A stretch of 64,000 nt of DNA from positions 62,001 to 126,000 of the forward strand of contig NZ_AMRN01000008.1 in the NCBI RefSeq assembly GCF_000300275.1. The letters run 5' to 3'. Every line of letters starts with the position of its first letter. Within the stretch, counting starts at the first letter, position 1. A program made the translations under genes and the position numbers. Under the pieces are notes generated by a model, which worked only from the letters and a program-made list of their open reading frames with translations, had not been told where the DNA came from and did not search any database. Positions 1 through 8,442 of this stretch are shown one piece after another. The DNA comes from Thalassospira profundimaris WP0211. Lineage in GTDB: Bacteria > Pseudomonadota > Alphaproteobacteria > Rhodospirillales > Thalassospiraceae.

Positions 1-83
1 AAGTGCTTGGCATTACCAAAAGCCCGATCACTGGCCCCGAAGGCAATGTTGAATTCCTGATTTGCGGGCGGAAAACGGCCTGA
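1..83 (+). CDS. TlyA-family rRNA 2'-O-methyltransferase, C-terminal end only
   Basis: Only the last 26 codons are present, entering from the left edge and ending in TGA at 81-83. The visible tail reads GITKSPITGPEGNVEFL and then CGRKTA. The S-P-I-x-G-P-x-G-N-x-E-F-L signature is typical of the C-terminus of TlyA/hemolysin A type proteins, which combine an S4 RNA-binding domain with an FtsJ-like methyltransferase acting on 16S/23S rRNA. Both of those domains lie outside the window, so the assignment rests on the tail motif alone. The gene converges on the DUF336 gene at 118. Confidence 0.6.
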   Translation, partial: VLGITKSPITGPEGNVEFLICGRKTA

Positions 84-117
84 TCAACAGGCCTGATTTC
101 CACCCGTCCTCATCAGA

Positions 118-546
118 TTACTTGCCGATTTTCTTCATGAAGAAATCAATGCCGGCCTGTGCACAATCCTGATCCTGCGGCGGGGTGCCGGAACTGACGC
201 CGATACCACCCACGCATTCACCATCAACGAACACTGGCAGGCCACCAGCGACAATCGACAGGCGACCACCAATTTCGGAATCGATGCCATAGGCCGGTTT
301 GCCGGGCTGGGCAGCCGCGGCATATTCATGCGTGCCCTTGCGCGCACCCGATGCGGTAAAGGATTTGTCCTGGGCGATGGTGGTGCTGGTGACCTTGCCG
401 CCATCCATGCGTTCAAACGCGATCAGCACACCGGATTCGTCAGTAATCGCGATGCACATCGGCACCCCGATTTCATTGGCGCGGTTGCGCGCGCCTTCGA
501 TCAGGATATAGGCATCCTCAATGGACAGGCGTTTGATGGTCAGCAT
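118..546 (-). CDS. GlcG/HbpS family (DUF336) heme-binding-type protein
   Basis: The 142-residue product begins MLTIKRLSIEDA and has the usual DUF336 layout. An N-terminal helix is followed by the segment MCIAITDESGVLIAFERMDG. A glycine-rich C-terminal core then reads GGLPVFVDGECVGGIGVSSG, with a D-x-D-C-A-x-A-G end. Family members include GlcG of the glycolate locus and HbpS; several bind heme or corrinoids, but the substrate is usually unknown. I start at 546 rather than further upstream because GGGAGAAG lies about 6 bases before this ATG. No signal peptide is visible, so it is probably cytoplasmic. The neighbours do not narrow the role. Confidence 0.8.
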   Translation of the reverse strand: MLTIKRLSIEDAYILIEGARNRANEIGVPMCIAITDESGVLIAFERMDGGKVTSTTIAQDKSFTASGARKGTHEYAAAAQPGKPAYGIDSEIGGRLSIVAGGLPVFVDGECVGGIGVSSGTPPQDQDCAQAGIDFFMKKIGK

Positions 547-675
547 TGGACTTCTCCCGGGACGTTTTCTTTGATGCAATTAACTGCTGGCATCTTAGGA
601 CCTGCGCCAAAAGGCGATCAATCAGATAAAACGGCTTTCCGTATGGTGGAAGGCGCAGCATGTTGCGCCCGCCAC

Positions 676-1152
676 TTAGAAGTCGGGACGCATGATCATC
701 AGGTAAAGTGCACCCAGCGGAAACAGAATGGCGATGCGGCCAATCATGTTCCAAAGCCTGCGGCATTTCTCATAGCTTGCGGGCATTTCGGTTTCGCCGT
801 TTGCGACGGTCCTGGCCGCGATCTTTGACATATAGATCTGAAGCGGGAGCAAGCCGACCAACCACAGCATCGCCGCCATGCCAAACAGACCAATGCCATA
901 GATCAGATAGGGCGCATCCGAAAGCGCGATGCCGGTCGCGTGGAAAAGACCGATACCACCAATCACGATCAGGGCCGAACCAAGCGCAGTAAAGGCGAGG
1001 TCGGTGACGTTGATCAGTCGACAGGCAAAGGCGATAACGACCGGGTTGTTGGTGCGGTCTGCCTGTATTTTCCAGACGGCGGATACGATGATATTGCCCA
1101 AAAACAGGATGGCGCCAATGACGTGTATGAGTTTGACGGTTGCGTATTCCAT
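676..1152 (-). CDS. DUF2269 integral membrane protein
   Basis: This 158-residue protein is mostly hydrophobic. Four membrane spans are visible, at roughly residues 6-26, 48-70, 80-105 and 135-153, with a short charged loop near 110-130. The opening MEYATVKLIHVIGAILFLGN, with a conserved His in the first helix, is characteristic of DUF2269, a family often described as predicted integral membrane proteins of unknown function. It lies 40 bp downstream of the TetR gene on the same strand. The pair is probably one transcript, with the repressor controlling its membrane partner. Function is unknown. Confidence 0.8.
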   Translation of the reverse strand: MEYATVKLIHVIGAILFLGNIIVSAVWKIQADRTNNPVVIAFACRLINVTDLAFTALGSALIVIGGIGLFHATGIALSDAPYLIYGIGLFGMAAMLWLVGLLPLQIYMSKIAARTVANGETEMPASYEKCRRLWNMIGRIAILFPLGALYLMIMRPDF

Positions 1153-1192
1153 CTGATTTTCCGGTTGGTAACAGGCGGCTGCCCGTTATGGG

Positions 1193-1810
1193 TTAAGGGG
1201 CTTTGGTGGAGTTGACCGGCATGGTCAGATCTTCGGCCAGAAGGCCCAGAACAAAACTTGAAAGATCCTGATCGGCGGGCGGCACGATCATGCCATCAAT
1301 CACCAGCATGGCGATGCCGTGTGCCCGGCTCCAGGCGGCGAGAGCCCGGTTATAGGCGCTGGCGGCCTCGGCCAGGGTCATTTCGGCCTTGCGATCAACC
1401 GATGTGACGGCGCGTTGCAAGACGTCAAAGGCGTTATCGGCGGCATCGCGCAATTCGGGATATTGATCGAGGGGTGGGCGTTCACGGCCAAAGATCAGAC
1501 GGAAATGCTGCGGGTTTTCGACCGCGAACTGCACATAGGCAGCCCCCAACGCCATGATGCGTTCTTCGTGATTGGGGGGACTTTCCGCAGCACTTTCAAG
1601 TTGTTCGGCGAACCTTTCGAAGGCGGCAATCGCGACTGCCGCCAAAATGCCATCCTTGCCGTCAAAATGGCGATAGGGGGCGGCTTCCGACACACCGGTC
1701 AGCCGCGCCAGACGGCGTAGCGACAAGCCAGCCGGGCCTTCGTCCGTCAGGATGTTTTCAGCTTGTTGCAGGAGGACATTCCGGACATCACCGTGGTGAT
1801 ACTTTCCCAT
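1193..1810 (-). CDS. TetR/AcrR family repressor with WHG-type C-terminal domain
   Basis: The 205-residue protein opens MGKYHHGDVRNVLLQQAENI, with a TetR-type helix-turn-helix at about residues 20-60 (LSLRRLARLTGVSEAAPYRHF). The rest is an all-helical ligand and dimerisation domain. The YHHGDVR opening and the ENPQHFRLIFG segment are typical of the WHG-type TetR subgroup. I chose the ATG at 1810 because the longer frame would run through the palindrome at 1833-1851, which looks like this protein's operator 23 bp upstream. It is followed by the DUF2269 gene, so an autoregulated two-gene operon is likely. The inducer is unknown. Confidence 0.85.
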   Translation of the reverse strand: MGKYHHGDVRNVLLQQAENILTDEGPAGLSLRRLARLTGVSEAAPYRHFDGKDGILAAVAIAAFERFAEQLESAAESPPNHEERIMALGAAYVQFAVENPQHFRLIFGRERPPLDQYPELRDAADNAFDVLQRAVTSVDRKAEMTLAEAASAYNRALAAWSRAHGIAMLVIDGMIVPPADQDLSSFVLGLLAEDLTMPVNSTKAP

Positions 1811-1832
1811 TTGCACGTATCTCGTTTTTCTT

Positions 1833-1851
1833 ATGTTAACTTCGTTAACAT
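1833..1851. promoter_or_regulatory. Perfect palindrome, likely TetR operator
   Basis: ATGTTAAC-TTC-GTTAACAT is an exact 8-bp inverted repeat with a 3-bp spacer, 23 bp upstream of the TetR start codon. Its size, symmetry and position fit an autoregulatory operator. The assignment to this repressor is inference from position. Confidence 0.65.
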
Positions 1852-1953
1852 TAAAGCGTGACACACGAGGGCGCAAGACCAAAAATCACGTTTTTTCATA
1901 CGGATTTTATGGTGGAAGGCTGCGGGTTATCGTGATGTGCGGGTGATGGCCAA

Positions 1954-2568
1954 TCAGGCCAGAACGAAATCAAACCGGCCGATTTCGCCGTCACTTGCCG
2001 GATGCATATTCATCAAAAGCGCGCTGTCAAACAGGTGATCAAGCTCGTTAAGCGGTTCATCCGGGAAATAGAGCTGGGTGGTCAGGGTTCGGCCATTGGG
2101 CGGGGTGATCTTGACGTGGTAATGCGGGGTGCGACCGGCATATTCGGCCGGGCGGATGGTATCGAAATAATAGCGTCCCTGGCCGTCAGTGCGCTGATAG
2201 CCGCGCATGTTAAAGCCCTGATTGTCATAACGGCCATCTGAGTCCGCATGCCACAGATCGACAATCGCATTGGCAATCGGCGTGCAGGCCGAGTTCAGCA
2301 CATAACCCAGAAGGGTCACTGGCGTGCCGCCGGTATCGGTTCGGAAGTTGCGCTTTTCGGGCGGGTTTTCGCTATAGAACGGGCCTTCGGTCATGGCGCG
2401 TGTCGGGCCGATATCTTCCCCGCAGGCTGGTGTCGCCGGAAGGGTTCTGTCACTGGCGTAGGAAACCGGTGAAAGAATGGAATTGCCGATAAGTGCCGAG
2501 CCTGCAGCAAACCAGCCCTTCAGCGCAGACCTGCGCGACAGACCGGCTAAGTCCAGATCGATGGTCAT
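1954..2568 (-). CDS. Tat-exported intradiol ring-cleavage dioxygenase-like protein
   Basis: The 204-residue protein belongs to the protocatechuate 3,4-dioxygenase (intradiol) superfamily, whose members cleave catechol-type rings using non-heme Fe(III). An N-terminal twin-arginine signal (SRRSALKGWFAAG, residues 11-23) and a hydrophobic stretch predict export as a folded, metal-loaded protein. The expected two-Tyr/two-His iron site can be placed at a Tyr in DSDGRYDNQGF, a Tyr in GRYYFDTIRPAEY, and the two His of TPHYHVKI. It is a single-domain member of the secreted type rather than the two-subunit PcaGH enzyme. It stands alone, with no aromatic catabolic genes nearby, so the substrate is unknown. 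Confidence 0.8.
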   Translation of the reverse strand: MTIDLDLAGLSRRSALKGWFAAGSALIGNSILSPVSYASDRTLPATPACGEDIGPTRAMTEGPFYSENPPEKRNFRTDTGGTPVTLLGYVLNSACTPIANAIVDLWHADSDGRYDNQGFNMRGYQRTDGQGRYYFDTIRPAEYAGRTPHYHVKITPPNGRTLTTQLYFPDEPLNELDHLFDSALLMNMHPASDGEIGRFDFVLA

Positions 2569-2682
2569 TGGTTTTGCCTTTTCCCAACCGCGTTTGGGGT
2601 TCGTTTTTTTTGTTATGAAAGTTAGATGTGGTCACCCAGCAGAACTACAAGATGGCGTGCAGCAAAAATTACTTCGATCAGC

Positions 2683-2715
2683 AAAAAAAATGCGCCACCC
2701 GTTATCGGATGGCGC
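2683..2715 (-). terminator. Rho-independent terminator
   Basis: Read on the minus strand, a GCGCCATCC/GGGTGGCGC stem is followed by a run of eight T. It lies directly after the stop of the acidic protein gene at 2750. Confidence 0.75.
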
Positions 2716-2749
2716 GAGGGGAGTCTGGCGCTTATGGTTTAAAGGCTTA

Positions 2750-4033
2750 TCAGGACTGTTCTTTTTCCGGGGCCGCTGGGTGAGCCGTATCGGTCGTGGA
2801 CGGAGTATCTGCAGGTTGGGTTGGTGTCTTGTCTTCATCTGAGTCTGACTGCGAACTTGCAGGCTCAGCTTGTGTTGTGTCGGATTGAGTTGCGTTTTCT
2901 GATTTGTCCGTCGTTTCGGCGGAGGTGGCGTCGGTTGACGCCGCTTGGCTTTCCGGCGATGCGGTTGTTTGGGTCGCGTCCGACGCTTGGGTGCCGTCGG
3001 AAGAGGGTCGTGGCACCGGGGCGGCGGCGGTATCGCCTGCCTCGGACTTTGACTGTTCTTGATCCTGAGGCTGATCGTTTACCTGTGCCGCACTTGACGT
3101 ATCAGACGCCGGGGGGGCGTCTGGCGTCGTGGTCTCGGTTGGTGCGGCTTTGGCGGTTTCGTCGGGGGCCTTGTTGTCCGGATCAGTTTTGGTGTCGTTG
3201 GTTGCCTTGGTGTCCGTGGTATCCGTTGCCGGAGGCTTCGTCCCCGCGCCCGAGTCCGATGGAGAAGAGGCATTGTCCTTGTCGTCGGTCTGGTCCCCGG
3301 ATGTTGCCTTGGGATCTGTATCGGGCGGGCTTACCGGTTGAACCTTTTCCGACGTTGGGTCGGGCTGGTTGCCATCAGGCTTTGGCGTCTCGGCGGGGGC
3401 CGGTGTCAGGTCGACCGTGGGGGCGGCTGGTGTCTTCTGATCTTCGGGCCGGTCGGGGCGGATCAGGAACTTGTTTGAGAGCGTGTCCTTGCCGATCAGA
3501 AGCGGTTGATCCAGAGGACCCATTTCCAGAAGGCCGATTTCGACATCACGGATCACGCCGCCAAGCTTGATGCGGGTTTTGATCACAGGGGCGTGCACGG
3601 GCGGGGTGCTGGCACCGGTTTGAACATCGCGAAAGCCCGCAACGGGCAATGTCAGCTTCCAGACAATGGTGCGCGACTTAAGGCTGCTGTCGGCGGCAGG
3701 CGGGGCCTTGATGGTCAGGGAGAAAGATACCGATCCGCTGGCCGCTGCATCGGACGCGTCATCGCTGTTGCCATCGGAACTGCCGGTGTCGTCCTTATCC
3801 TCGCCGTCATCATCGACAGTGAGGTCGCTGACAAACAGGCAGGTTTGCGGTGCCGCGCCGAGGATCATGGACGGCAGCCCTGAAATCCCCCAGTCGGGCA
3901 GGGCGACTGCTTCGTCCGCAAACAGGACGATGCGATTTTTGAGCTGCGCGTCACTGCCAACCGTTCCGCTGGGAGCCGGTTTTTTGTTTGATGCAGCAAG
4001 TTGGATCAGGGTTTTGAGCAATATCGGGTTCAT
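2750..4033 (-). CDS. Degenerate RimK-associated retropepsin-like domain with long acidic Thr/Ala/Asp/Pro tail
   Basis: The 427-residue protein has two parts. Residues about 35-195 resemble the putative ATP-dependent zinc protease (retropepsin-like) family linked to RimK. EAVALPDWGI (41-50) matches the family's opening motif, and LGGVIRDVEIGLL plus QPLLIGKDTLSNKFLIRP (158-193) matches its closing strand. Where the family has the catalytic D-T-G-A this protein has L-G-A-A (58-61), so it is probably not a protease. An acidic insertion (73-100) splits the domain. Residues about 200-427 are low complexity, rich in D, T, A, S, P and Q, and look disordered. The start is uncertain; a second ATG lies at 4051. 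It is followed by a terminator and stands just downstream of aroC. Confidence 0.6.
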   Translation of the reverse strand: MNPILLKTLIQLAASNKKPAPSGTVGSDAQLKNRIVLFADEAVALPDWGISGLPSMILGAAPQTCLFVSDLTVDDDGEDKDDTGSSDGNSDDASDAAASGSVSFSLTIKAPPAADSSLKSRTIVWKLTLPVAGFRDVQTGASTPPVHAPVIKTRIKLGGVIRDVEIGLLEMGPLDQPLLIGKDTLSNKFLIRPDRPEDQKTPAAPTVDLTPAPAETPKPDGNQPDPTSEKVQPVSPPDTDPKATSGDQTDDKDNASSPSDSGAGTKPPATDTTDTKATNDTKTDPDNKAPDETAKAAPTETTTPDAPPASDTSSAAQVNDQPQDQEQSKSEAGDTAAAPVPRPSSDGTQASDATQTTASPESQAASTDATSAETTDKSENATQSDTTQAEPASSQSDSDEDKTPTQPADTPSTTDTAHPAAPEKEQS

Positions 4034-4111
4034 GCCACTTAGACGCGGCATGAAACCAGTTGTGATGCGATATTCGCCCGTTCCGATTGCGTCGGAAAAC
4101 TAGCCCGAAAA

Positions 4112-5215
4112 TTAGCTCGGAAAATGCTTGTTGGTGTTCCAGCCTTCGCACTGTGCGCGGTGGCGCAGAAGGTGGTCGGCAAGCGTGATCGCAGCCATGG
4201 CTTCGCCCACCGGAACGCCACGGATACCAACACACGGATCATGGCGACCCTTGGTGACGACATCGACTTCCTTGCCATAGATATCAAGGCTTTTGCGAGG
4301 TGTGAGGATCGAGCTGGTCGGTTTGACTGCAAAGCGTACGACAATGTCTTGGCCCGATGAAATCCCGCCCAGAATCCCCCCGGCATGGTTGGAGCCAAAG
4401 ACCGGCTTGCCATCTTCACCCAGACGCATCTCATCGGCATTTTCAATGCCGGTTAGCTCGGCTGCTTCAAAGCCATTGCCGATCTCGACCCCCTTGACGG
4501 CATTGATGGTCATCATCGCCTTGGCGAGATCGGCATCAAGCTTGTCATAAACCGGGTCACCCAGGCCAACCGGAACGCCCGAACAGACGACTTCGATCAC
4601 CGCGCCAACGGATGAGCCATCCTTGCGCAGGCCATCAAGATATTCCTCGAACACCGGAACGGCTTCGGGGTCGGGGCAGAAGAACGGGTTGTTATCAACC
4701 TCGGCCCAGTCCCAGTTGGCCCGGTTGATTTCCTTGGTGCCCATTTTGACCAGGGCCGCGCGGATTTTGATGTCATTGCCCAGCACCTTGCGGGCAATTG
4801 CACCGGCGGCAACCCGCATGGCGGTTTCGCGGGCCGAAGAACGGCCGCCGCCGCGATAATCGCGCGTGCCGTATTTTTCCCAATAGGTGTAATCGGCATG
4901 GCCCGGGCGGAACTGGTTTTTGATCTCGCCATAATCCTTGGAGCGCTGATCAACGTTTTCGATCAGAAGGCCAATCGGGGTGCCGGTGGTTTTGCCTTCG
5001 AACACGCCCGAAAGGATTTTGACCTGATCAGGTTCGCGGCGTTGGGTGGTAAAGCGCGACTGACCGGGTTTGCGTTTTTCGAGATAATTCTGAATATCGG
5101 ACTCGGTGAGCTCAAGCAGGGGCGGCACACCATCAACAACACAGCCGATGGCCGGGCCGTGGCTTTCGCCAAAGGTGGTGAAGCGGAAAAGTGTTCCAAA
5201 ACTGTTGCCAGCCAT
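4112..5215 (-). CDS. aroC: Chorismate synthase
   Basis: The 367-residue enzyme converts 5-enolpyruvylshikimate-3-phosphate to chorismate using reduced FMN, the last common step of aromatic amino acid synthesis in the cytoplasm. Signature segments are all present: FTTFGESHG at the N-terminus, [17 protein letters not shown], the [21 protein letters not shown] flavin/substrate region (quoted in parts: [25 protein letters not shown]), and [13 protein letters not shown] near the end. Length is normal for the family. It lies downstream of fabI on the same strand, with a hairpin between them, so it may have its own promoter. Confidence 0.97.
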   Translation of the reverse strand: MAGNSFGTLFRFTTFGESHGPAIGCVVDGVPPLLELTESDIQNYLEKRKPGQSRFTTQRREPDQVKILSGVFEGKTTGTPIGLLIENVDQRSKDYGEIKNQFRPGHADYTYWEKYGTRDYRGGGRSSARETAMRVAAGAIARKVLGNDIKIRAALVKMGTKEINRANWDWAEVDNNPFFCPDPEAVPVFEEYLDGLRKDGSSVGAVIEVVCSGVPVGLGDPVYDKLDADLAKAMMTINAVKGVEIGNGFEAAELTGIENADEMRLGEDGKPVFGSNHAGGILGGISSGQDIVVRFAVKPTSSILTPRKSLDIYGKEVDVVTKGRHDPCVGIRGVPVGEAMAAITLADHLLRHRAQCEGWNTNKHFPS

Positions 5216-5249
5216 AACCGATTATCCAGAATTCAAATATTTAAGAGAC

Positions 5250-5278
5250 AAAACGGGCCGCCCATCAGGGCAGCCCGC
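5250..5278 (-). terminator. Probable terminator after fabI
   Basis: On the minus strand a CGGGCTGCCC/GGGCGGCCCG stem (one mismatch) is followed by TTTTGT. It lies in the 83-bp gap between fabI and aroC. Confidence 0.55.
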
Positions 5279-5298
5279 AAAATCGTATCAGGCCCAGA

Positions 5299-6129
5299 TC
5301 AGGATTTCTGGACAGTGATGTCAGGTGCGTCTGCCTGTTTCATGCCAACGGTGTGGTAACCGCAATCGACATGATGGGTTTCGCCCGTAACACCGGTCGA
5401 AAGATCCGAGAGGAAGTACAGACCTGATCCGCCAACATCATCAAGCGTGACGTTACGGCGCATCGGCGAATTGTATTCGTTCCATTTCAGGATATAGCGG
5501 AAATCGCCAATCCCCGATGCAGCAAGGGTCTTCATCGGGCCCGCCGAAATGGCGTTAACACGAATGCGGTCCGGACCAAGGTCATTGGCAAGGTATTTCA
5601 CGCTGGCTTCAAGGGCCGCCTTGGCAACGCCCATGACGTTGTAATGCGGCATGACCTTTTCTGCGCCGTAATAGGAGAGCGTTAGAAGCGAACCACCATC
5701 GGTCATCAGTTTTTCCGCGCGCTGTGCGATCGCGGTAAAGGAATAGACCGAGATGTTCATCGAAAGCGCAAAGTTTTCCGGCGAGGTATCGACATAGCGA
5801 CCACGCAGTTCGTTCTTGTCGGAGAAACCGATAGCATGCACGACGAAGTCAAGCTTGCCCCATTTTTCCTTAAGCGTCTCGAACACGGCATCCATGCTGG
5901 CCGCATCGGTCACGTCACATGGCAGAACGATGTTGCTGCCAACAGACTCTGCGAGCGGGCGCACACGTTTTTCAAGGGCTTCGCCCTGGAAGGTAAAGGC
6001 CACTTCGGCGCCGGCCGCAGCGGCCGCACGTGCAATGCCCCAGGCAATCGATTTATCGTTGGCGACACCCATAATCAGGCCGCGTTTACCGGCCATAAGG
6101 CCCGAAATATTGTCGGTGGACAGGCTCAT
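5299..6129 (-). CDS. fabI: Enoyl-[acyl-carrier-protein] reductase (NADH)
   Basis: The 276-residue short-chain dehydrogenase fold enzyme reduces trans-2-enoyl-ACP in each round of fatty acid elongation. It has the FabI-type dinucleotide region GLIMGVANDKSIAWGIARA, the HAIGFSDKNELRGRYVDTS loop (HAIGFSDKNELRG visible), and the catalytic Y-x6-K pair in YNVMGVAKAALE. The C-terminal GETHHVDCGYHTVGM tail is also typical. The start at 6129 is supported by GAGAGG just upstream, whereas the longer frame has no ribosome binding site. It is divergent from the YihY gene and upstream of aroC. Confidence 0.96.
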   Translation of the reverse strand: MSLSTDNISGLMAGKRGLIMGVANDKSIAWGIARAAAAAGAEVAFTFQGEALEKRVRPLAESVGSNIVLPCDVTDAASMDAVFETLKEKWGKLDFVVHAIGFSDKNELRGRYVDTSPENFALSMNISVYSFTAIAQRAEKLMTDGGSLLTLSYYGAEKVMPHYNVMGVAKAALEASVKYLANDLGPDRIRVNAISAGPMKTLAASGIGDFRYILKWNEYNSPMRRNVTLDDVGGSGLYFLSDLSTGVTGETHHVDCGYHTVGMKQADAPDITVQKS

Positions 6130-6331
6130 ATTTCCTCTCGTTCCCACGATCTCTCTCTGGCAGGTAGAGGCATTCAAGAAAAGCCGCGACCGGCCCAGAA
6201 GGCATTAGACATTTTGCGCATCCTACACAAAGCGCGGCCAAGGTCAATCTGACCTGTCATAACGTGTGCAGGCACGCTATCTTGTTGATCAGGTGCAGTA
6301 TAACCGGAAAATGCGTGGGGATAAGCGTTTA

Positions 6332-7690
6332 ATGGCCGAAATTCAGAAATTGCTCGCTGATCGAACCGCATTCTGGCGCTATGCCGGTATGCGTTTTGTC
6401 CATGACAAATCCATACAACGTGCCGCCGGTTTGTCCTACACGACGCTTTTGGCGATGGTGCCGTTTCTGGCGATTGCACTAACGGTTTTGTCGGCCTTTC
6501 CGGTTTTTGATCAGTTCAAGGACCAGATCATGACCGTGGTCCTGAGCAATTTCCTGCCGGAAACCGGCGCGCAGGTCACGGACTATCTTGGCAATTTCTT
6601 GCAGAATACCGGACAGATGACGGCGATTGGCACAATCGTCCTTGGCCTGACGGCGGTCATGTTGCTCAGCGCCATCGAAGGGGCGATGAATGATGTGTTT
6701 CGCGTAACCAGCCCGCGTAAAATTCTGGCGCGTCTGGTGGTGTTCTGGACACTTTTGACGGTTGGGCCGATGTTGCTGGGCTTGAGTTTGTCACTGGCGT
6801 CGTATTTCTTTGCCATGCGATATTTGGTGGGCGGCGAAGCGGTTGCCCAGCATATCGGTCAACTGACATTCTTGGCGCCCTTTGTCCTGTCGGCGGTGGC
6901 CTTTTCATTGCTGTTTATCGGCATGCCGAACCGTTCGGTCGAGATTATTGATGGTGTGGCCGGTGGCGTGGTGGCCGCCGTTTTGTTCGAAAGCCTGAAA
7001 AAGGGCTTCGCGTATTACGTCACGACATTTCCGACCTATCAGACGATTTATGGCGCGGTTGCGATTGTGCCCATCTTTTTGTTGTGGATGTATCTGACCT
7101 GGATCGTGATCCTTTTGGGTGCGCAGGTGGCAGCCGCGCGGTCCGAATGGCGTGCGGCACGTGCAGCCGGCCTGATCCCCGATCCGCGTGGTGCGGTGCC
7201 GGGGCATATGGAACGGATTATCGCCGTGCTGCGGGTTTTGGAATATCTGCAAAGTCGTTTCCACGAGGCCGACAAGCCGCCGACCTATCGCAGGATGATG
7301 CGCGACGTCAAACTGGGTGGGCGTGATCTGAACTGGGCGTTGGCAGCATTGCGGCGTGAAAAGCTGATTGATCGTTCCGAAAATCATCGCTGGCTGCTTT
7401 CGGGGGACCTGTCGCCGATTTCGTTGATGGATCTGATGAGCCGCCTTGGCCTGTTTCTGGATTACGACCGGTTGCTGGTCGTGCAGACAGATAGTGGCTG
7501 GCCGATTGCCATGCGTGAACGCCTGATCGAGCTCGAAGAAAAACGCAAAACGGTTCTGGATGTGAAGGTGGGCGATCTGCTTGATACCCCGCGCCCCGAA
7601 GACAAAATCCCCGAACAGATCGAGAAAGACCCGGATCACGAAAAACAAGACGATATCAATCAGAAAGACATGACCGACATCATGAACTGA
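6332..7690 (+). CDS. YihY/BrkB family inner-membrane protein
   Basis: The 452-residue protein carries the YihY/virulence factor BrkB (formerly misnamed RNase BN) domain at about residues 15-290. At least six membrane segments are visible: LSYTTLLAMVPFLAIALTVL, MTAIGTIVLGLTAVMLL, VVFWTLLTVGPMLLGLSLSL, FLAPFVLSAVAFSLLFIG, VAGGVVAAVLFES and IVPIFLLWMYLTWIVILLG. The C-terminal 160 residues are cytosolic and include a winged-helix-like stretch (RRMMRDVKLGGRDLNWALAA). The transported substrate or role of this family is not settled. The start at 6332 follows GGGGATAAG; ATGs at 6311 and 6266 are alternatives. It ends at a strong bidirectional terminator. Confidence 0.85.
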   Translation: MAEIQKLLADRTAFWRYAGMRFVHDKSIQRAAGLSYTTLLAMVPFLAIALTVLSAFPVFDQFKDQIMTVVLSNFLPETGAQVTDYLGNFLQNTGQMTAIGTIVLGLTAVMLLSAIEGAMNDVFRVTSPRKILARLVVFWTLLTVGPMLLGLSLSLASYFFAMRYLVGGEAVAQHIGQLTFLAPFVLSAVAFSLLFIGMPNRSVEIIDGVAGGVVAAVLFESLKKGFAYYVTTFPTYQTIYGAVAIVPIFLLWMYLTWIVILLGAQVAAARSEWRAARAAGLIPDPRGAVPGHMERIIAVLRVLEYLQSRFHEADKPPTYRRMMRDVKLGGRDLNWALAALRREKLIDRSENHRWLLSGDLSPISLMDLMSRLGLFLDYDRLLVVQTDSGWPIAMRERLIELEEKRKTVLDVKVGDLLDTPRPEDKIPEQIEKDPDHEKQDDINQKDMTDIMN

Positions 7691-7714
7691 TGGCTGCTTC
7701 GCGGGTTACAGAAA

Positions 7715-7750
7715 AAAAAGGCCGGGAAGGATATTCTTCCCGGCCTTTTT
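7715..7750. terminator. Strong bidirectional terminator
   Basis: AAGGCCGGGAAG and CTTCCCGGCCTT form a 12-bp stem around a six-base loop, with A and T runs on the two sides. It separates the converging YihY gene and the hemolysin-family operon. Confidence 0.85.
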
Positions 7751-7773
7751 GATGTGTTGATGATCGGTCGTAT

Positions 7774-8442
7774 TTATCGGGAAGCCATTTGGTTGAGCGC
7801 AAGGGTTATTTCGGCCCGACGGCCAGCATCGGCAAGCGGACGGTCCGGGCGGTCCGGGGCATCAAGCGCCTTTTGGAAATAGATCCGCGCTTCGTCATAA
7901 CGTTCCTGTTGGCGCAGGAAATCGCCATAGAAGAAGTTCGGATCAATGCCGTTCGGGTTGAGCGCAAGCGCCTTTTTGAGGTTTTCCTCTGCCTTGGGGT
8001 TGCTGCCAAAGGCCAGCGGCCAGGGTGGGACCTGATAGTAAAGCGATCCGAGCGAGGTATAGGCTGAGCCATCCATCGCGGTCGGTGCGGTGGCAATCAC
8101 GTTTTCAAAAAGTTCGCGGGCGTCGCGCACTTTGCCAAGGGCCGAGATACCGCGCACAATCCCGGCATCGGTTGACAGAATGATGCCTTGCCAGATTTGC
8201 AGTTCCGGGCTGTCGGGGAATTCTGCACGCAGCTTTTCGCCGTCAGCTTCAAGCTTGTGAATGGCATCAAGTTGGGCATCCTCATCGGTGATTTCGTATT
8301 TGATGTGTGCCCATTCATGTTGCAGGTGGCTGACAGCCTTCATCACCGCCGGGTTTGCTGTTTGCGCCTGCGACGTTGCCGGCAAAGCCAGAAGGAGAGC
8401 AACCGCAAGGGCCGATAAGGTGATCATGTTTTTGCGTTTCAT
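7774..8442 (-). CDS. Exported TPR-repeat protein, last gene of the hemolysin/ligase/oxidase operon
   Basis: The 222-residue protein begins with a Sec signal peptide (residues 1-26, MKRKNMITLSALAVALLLAL then PATSQAQ), so it should be periplasmic. Tetratricopeptide-like helices are visible at about 120-160 (DGSAYTSLGSLYYQVPPWPL) and 150-200 (ENLKKALALNPNGIDPNFFY, EARIYFQKAL). TPR proteins usually act as docking modules, so a scaffold or carrier role for the operon's product is a guess. Its ATG overlaps the stop of the upstream SDR gene in an ATGA junction, which implies translational coupling and a shared function. No catalytic motif is visible. Confidence 0.8.
   Translation of the reverse strand: MKRKNMITLSALAVALLLALPATSQAQTANPAVMKAVSHLQHEWAHIKYEITDEDAQLDAIHKLEADGEKLRAEFPDSPELQIWQGIILSTDAGIVRGISALGKVRDARELFENVIATAPTAMDGSAYTSLGSLYYQVPPWPLAFGSNPKAEENLKKALALNPNGIDPNFFYGDFLRQQERYDEARIYFQKALDAPDRPDRPLADAGRRAEITLALNQMASR

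Noticed and set aside
2821..3883. Several plus-strand frames of up to 249 codons opposite the acidic low-complexity gene
   Set aside because: These are shadow frames created by the biased codon composition of the minus-strand gene; the products are Arg/Pro-rich without family motifs.
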